Source: JBIKLM01 sp044375105 (GTDB taxonomy: Bacteria; Planctomycetota; UBA1135; GCA-002686595). From it: DNA of 15,739 bases. Positions 13,676 to 15,739 of the stretch are shown here, piece after piece (the stretch's first letter is position 1; the number at the start of each line of letters is the position of its first letter). Made by a program: the position numbers and the translations under genes. Under the pieces are notes generated by a model that made no database searches, was not told the DNA's origin, and saw only the letters and a list, made by a program, of their open reading frames with translations. The stretch covers positions 1 to 15,739 of the forward strand of contig JBILNK010000099.1 of the NCBI GenBank assembly GCA_044375105.1, written 5' to 3'.

Positions 13676-14761
13676 TCAGGGCGCCCCGATCCAGAGCTCC
13701 AGGGCGTTGCAAAGCTCGAGCTGGCCCGCGGGCAGCAGCGAGGCGCCCTGGGCGTAGAGGCGCCGGCCCACCAGACTGCACTGGGCGGGCACCGGGACGG
13801 CGAAGGAGGCCCCGGGGGAGGCGCTGAACCACAGCAGCGGGCTCGACAGGTCGAGCAGCAGGGTGCCGAATTCGGGGGGCAGCTCTGCCGGCTGGGCGGC
13901 CAACGCCAGGAGGTCCACGACGGCCGTGGGCGCGAAGCTCTGGTGGTCGAGCTGGGCCGGCCAGGGGGCCCCGACCTCTGGCCCGTTGCCCGGCACCGGC
14001 AGCAGGGCCAGGGGGTTGGCGGGGTTGCCGAGCTGCACGAGCTGCTGGCCGGCCGCCGGCGGGCAGATCCCGGGCGGCAGGAAGGTCAGGCTCAGCCGCG
14101 GGCAGTTCTGGGGCAGGGGGTTCTCGCGGGAGTCGAAGCGCATGGCCGACTTGCTCTCGCTTTCCGGGCCCCGCACGATCCAGCCGAAGTTGCCGGCCGG
14201 CGCATCCAGGAAGGACTGCACGTCGGCGACCAGCTGGGGCGTGCTCGGGAACGCATAGGTCGCGAGACCGAACACGTCGGTGGTGCTGCTGACCAGCGGC
14301 GAATAGTCGCCGCCCGGGTTGGTCCAGAAGCTGCTCGGGAAAAAGGTGTGCGTCCAGGTGGCGTCGCCGGGAGCGGCGAAGGCGCCGCCGCCCTCTTCGT
14401 TGGCGGCGTCGGAGGCGCCCTCCCCGAAGGCCTGCGTCAGGCGCTGCAGCTGGATCGGCTTGGCCAGGGTGGTCGGGACCTTGGAGAGCGTCAGCTCGAG
14501 CTCTGCCGCGACCAAGGTGGCACCCGCGGGCAGGGCCGCCGCCACGTCGAAGCGCAGCACAGCCCGGCGCACGGAGCCGCCGCTGGTGACCCCCACGAAC
14601 AGATGCTGGCCCGCGCCGTTCGAGATGTTGGGCAGGTTGGCGTCGTAGAGGGTGTTGTCCGCGGCGGGCGCCAGCACCACGGTTTGGGTTTGGCCCGTTG
14701 CGGGGAGGATCCAGGTCGGCAGCAGCAGCAACAGGAGCGGGGTCAAGGAGGGCAGGCGCAT
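13676..14761 (-). CDS. Secreted DNRLRE-domain protein
   Basis: This 361-residue protein begins with a signal peptide, MRLPSLTPLLLLLLPTWILPATG, with likely cleavage near residue 22-24 before QTQTVVL. Residues 26-228 match the DNRLRE/CBM96-like pattern: APAADNTLYDANLPNISNG (31-49), VRRAVLRFDVAAALPAGATL (65-83, a strand and loop typical of the fold), AELELTLSK (86-94), and the closing SKSAMRFDSRENP and PRLSLTFLPP. This beta-sandwich module is common in large cell-surface and carbohydrate-associated proteins. The C-terminal part (about 238-361) holds LYAQGASLLPAGQLELCNALEL, a module also recognisable at the end of the protein encoded at 10153-11919. There is no Shine-Dalgarno. It is embedded between two glycan genes in the same orientation, so a cell-surface role tied to the polysaccharide is plausible but not shown. 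Confidence 0.85.
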   Translation of the reverse strand: MRLPSLTPLLLLLLPTWILPATGQTQTVVLAPAADNTLYDANLPNISNGAGQHLFVGVTSGGSVRRAVLRFDVAAALPAGATLVAAELELTLSKVPTTLAKPIQLQRLTQAFGEGASDAANEEGGGAFAAPGDATWTHTFFPSSFWTNPGGDYSPLVSSTTDVFGLATYAFPSTPQLVADVQSFLDAPAGNFGWIVRGPESESKSAMRFDSRENPLPQNCPRLSLTFLPPGICPPAAGQQLVQLGNPANPLALLPVPGNGPEVGAPWPAQLDHQSFAPTAVVDLLALAAQPAELPPEFGTLLLDLSSPLLWFSASPGASFAVPVPAQCSLVGRRLYAQGASLLPAGQLELCNALELWIGAP

Positions 14762-14920
14762 CGTTCGGGGGGGGCTTGGGTCCGCGCCCAGTGGATCCGG
14801 CGCGCATCAAGCGGCCTTCAAGACCAAGGGCCCCCCCTCTCCCGCGTCCCGAGCGGGGCTTTCCCGCGCGCTCCCCCGAGCCCCCTGGCGTGCGAAGCGC
14901 CCGCCCGGAGAGCCCGCACA

Positions 14921-14941
14921 CCGGGGCAGCCCAAGCCCCGG
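14921..14941 (-). terminator. Hairpin downstream of the partial glycosyltransferase, possible terminator
   Basis: CCGGGGC (14921-14927) pairs perfectly with GCCCCGG (14935-14941) around a seven-base loop, about 40 bases past the stop of the minus-strand glycosyltransferase. A second complement, GGCCTG (14960-14965) with CAGGCC (14984-14989), spans the stop codon itself. No T-run follows. The 221-bp gap to the DNRLRE gene otherwise shows nothing I can name, and I see no clear promoter in it. Confidence 0.3.
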
Positions 14942-14982
14942 GGCAAAGCTCGGCCCTCCGGCCTGCGGGACCCCGGGCCCCC

Positions 14983-15739
14983 TCAGGCCGTCTGCCGGTC
15001 CGCCAGGTCCGCAGCCAGGCTGGGCCGGCTCGGCGCGCCCGCTGCGGCCCGCGGGTCCGAAGCCGCTCTCCCCACCAGCCCCTCGATCAACTCGGCCCAG
15101 GCGGCCAGGCAAACCGGCCGGTCGAAGCGCTGCTCGAATTCCAGCCGCGCGCGTCGCCCGAGATCCCGGCAGCGGCGCGGGTCCTCCGCCAGGGTCAAGA
15201 TCGCTTCGGACAGGGCCAGGGCCTCGCCGCAGCGCAGGGCATAACCGCCGCCGGATTCCCGCAGGGTGTCCGCCGATTCGCAGCGCTGTGGCCCCACGAA
15301 CAGGACCGGACGCCCCGAGGCCATGGCGCCGTACAGCTTGCCCGGCACGGCGATGCCCGCCTGCTCCTCGCGCAGGGACAAGAAATGCGCATCCGCCGCC
15401 GGCAGGGACTGCCCCAGGGCCTCGCGCGGGAAATAAGCATGAAATTCGGCATTGGAGAGGCCCCGCCGGGCCACCTCGCGCTCGATTTCGCCCCGCCGCG
15501 GGCCGCCGCCCACGAAGGCGAACAGGACACGCGGATTACGCTCCTGCACGCGCTCCATGGCTTCCAGCAGCTCGTCGAAGCGGTGCACCAGCCCGGCGTT
15601 GCCCGAATAGAGCACCACGAAGCGCCCGTTCCAGCCCAGGCGCCGGCGCAGCTCGTTGTGGGCATGGGGCAGGGGCCGCACGGCCTGCCCGTCGGTCCAG
15701 ACCGGAATCTCCACCAGTCTGGCGGGATCCACGCCCTTG
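14983..15739 (-). CDS. WbuB-like family 4 glycosyltransferase, N-terminus beyond the window
   Basis: The 251 visible residues are the donor-binding C-terminal part of a GT4 enzyme that would normally be about 400 residues. The frame continues to the right edge as KGVDPARLVEIPVWTDG, so the GTG at 15732 is an internal Val codon and not the start. Key text: IPVWTDGQAVRPLPHAHNEL, FVVLYSGNAGLVHRFDELLEA, FAFVGGGPRRGEIE, SLPAADAHFLSLREEQAGIA, VPGKLYGAMASGRPVLFVG. This pattern matches WbuB-type transferases of O-antigen loci. The second half of the donor site carries K-L-Y-G-x-M-A-x-G-R-P in place of the classical E-x7-E region, as usual in this subgroup. It would act on the cytoplasmic side, and upstream position suggests it opens or precedes the DNRLRE and dehydrogenase genes. 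Residues after about 220 form an Ala/Ser/Pro tail. Confidence 0.92.
   Translation of the reverse strand, partial: KGVDPARLVEIPVWTDGQAVRPLPHAHNELRRRLGWNGRFVVLYSGNAGLVHRFDELLEAMERVQERNPRVLFAFVGGGPRRGEIEREVARRGLSNAEFHAYFPREALGQSLPAADAHFLSLREEQAGIAVPGKLYGAMASGRPVLFVGPQRCESADTLRESGGGYALRCGEALALSEAILTLAEDPRRCRDLGRRARLEFEQRFDRPVCLAAWAELIEGLVGRAASDPRAAAGAPSRPSLAADLADRQTA

Noticed and set aside
1..15739. Transposons, CRISPR arrays, tRNAs, riboswitches
   Set aside because: No transposase text, terminal inverted repeats, regularly spaced repeats or tRNA-like cloverleaf were seen on either strand.

Overview
This window is very GC-rich bacterial DNA (roughly 70% G+C, with strongly G/C-biased third codon positions). 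It is mostly a surface-polysaccharide biosynthesis locus. Two secreted proteins share a C-terminal module of a style I associate with Planctomycetota, and Shine-Dalgarno sites are weak or absent at many starts. A planctomycete-like organism is my best guess (inference, about 50%); Myxococcota or another GC-rich phylum is possible. I see no rRNA, tRNA, insertion sequence, CRISPR array or replication origin.

Layout. (1) Bases 2-3889, plus strand: the tail of an unidentified gene, a family 4 glycosyltransferase, a PAPS-dependent sulfotransferase and a Wzx/MATE-type flippase, closely packed. (2) Bases 3927-8427, minus strand, converging on the first block: an AsnB-type glutamine amidotransferase, a multi-pass Wzy-like polymerase and a second GT4 glycosyltransferase, joined by two ATGA stop/start overlaps. 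(3) Bases 8428-8710: a divergent control region with a 7-bp dyad and an ECF-type promoter candidate facing asnB. (4) Bases 8711-11919, plus strand: a His/Cys-rich single-span membrane or exported protein, an ECF sigma factor and a 588-residue secreted protein with two Asp-box-like motifs; strong hairpins fill the gaps between them. (5) Bases 11920-12228: a 309-bp gap between convergent genes with three inverted-repeat structures. (6) Bases 12229-15739, minus strand: a WbpA-type UDP-N-acetylhexosamine 6-dehydrogenase, a secreted DNRLRE-domain protein, and the C-terminal two-thirds of a WbuB-like glycosyltransferase that runs off the right edge.

How it fits together (inference). The dehydrogenase would supply a UDP-N-acetyl-hexosaminuronic acid. 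The three glycosyltransferases would build a lipid-linked repeat unit. The AsnB-like enzyme could amidate the uronic acid, as proposed for WbpS in Pseudomonas O-antigens. The sulfotransferase could sulfate the glycan. The flippase and polymerase would export and polymerise it by the Wzx/Wzy route. The ECF module and the secreted proteins embedded in the locus may sense or sit at the cell surface. The most novel-looking parts are the ECF module without a recognisable anti-sigma factor, the C-terminal module shared by two secreted proteins, and the intergenic hairpins.
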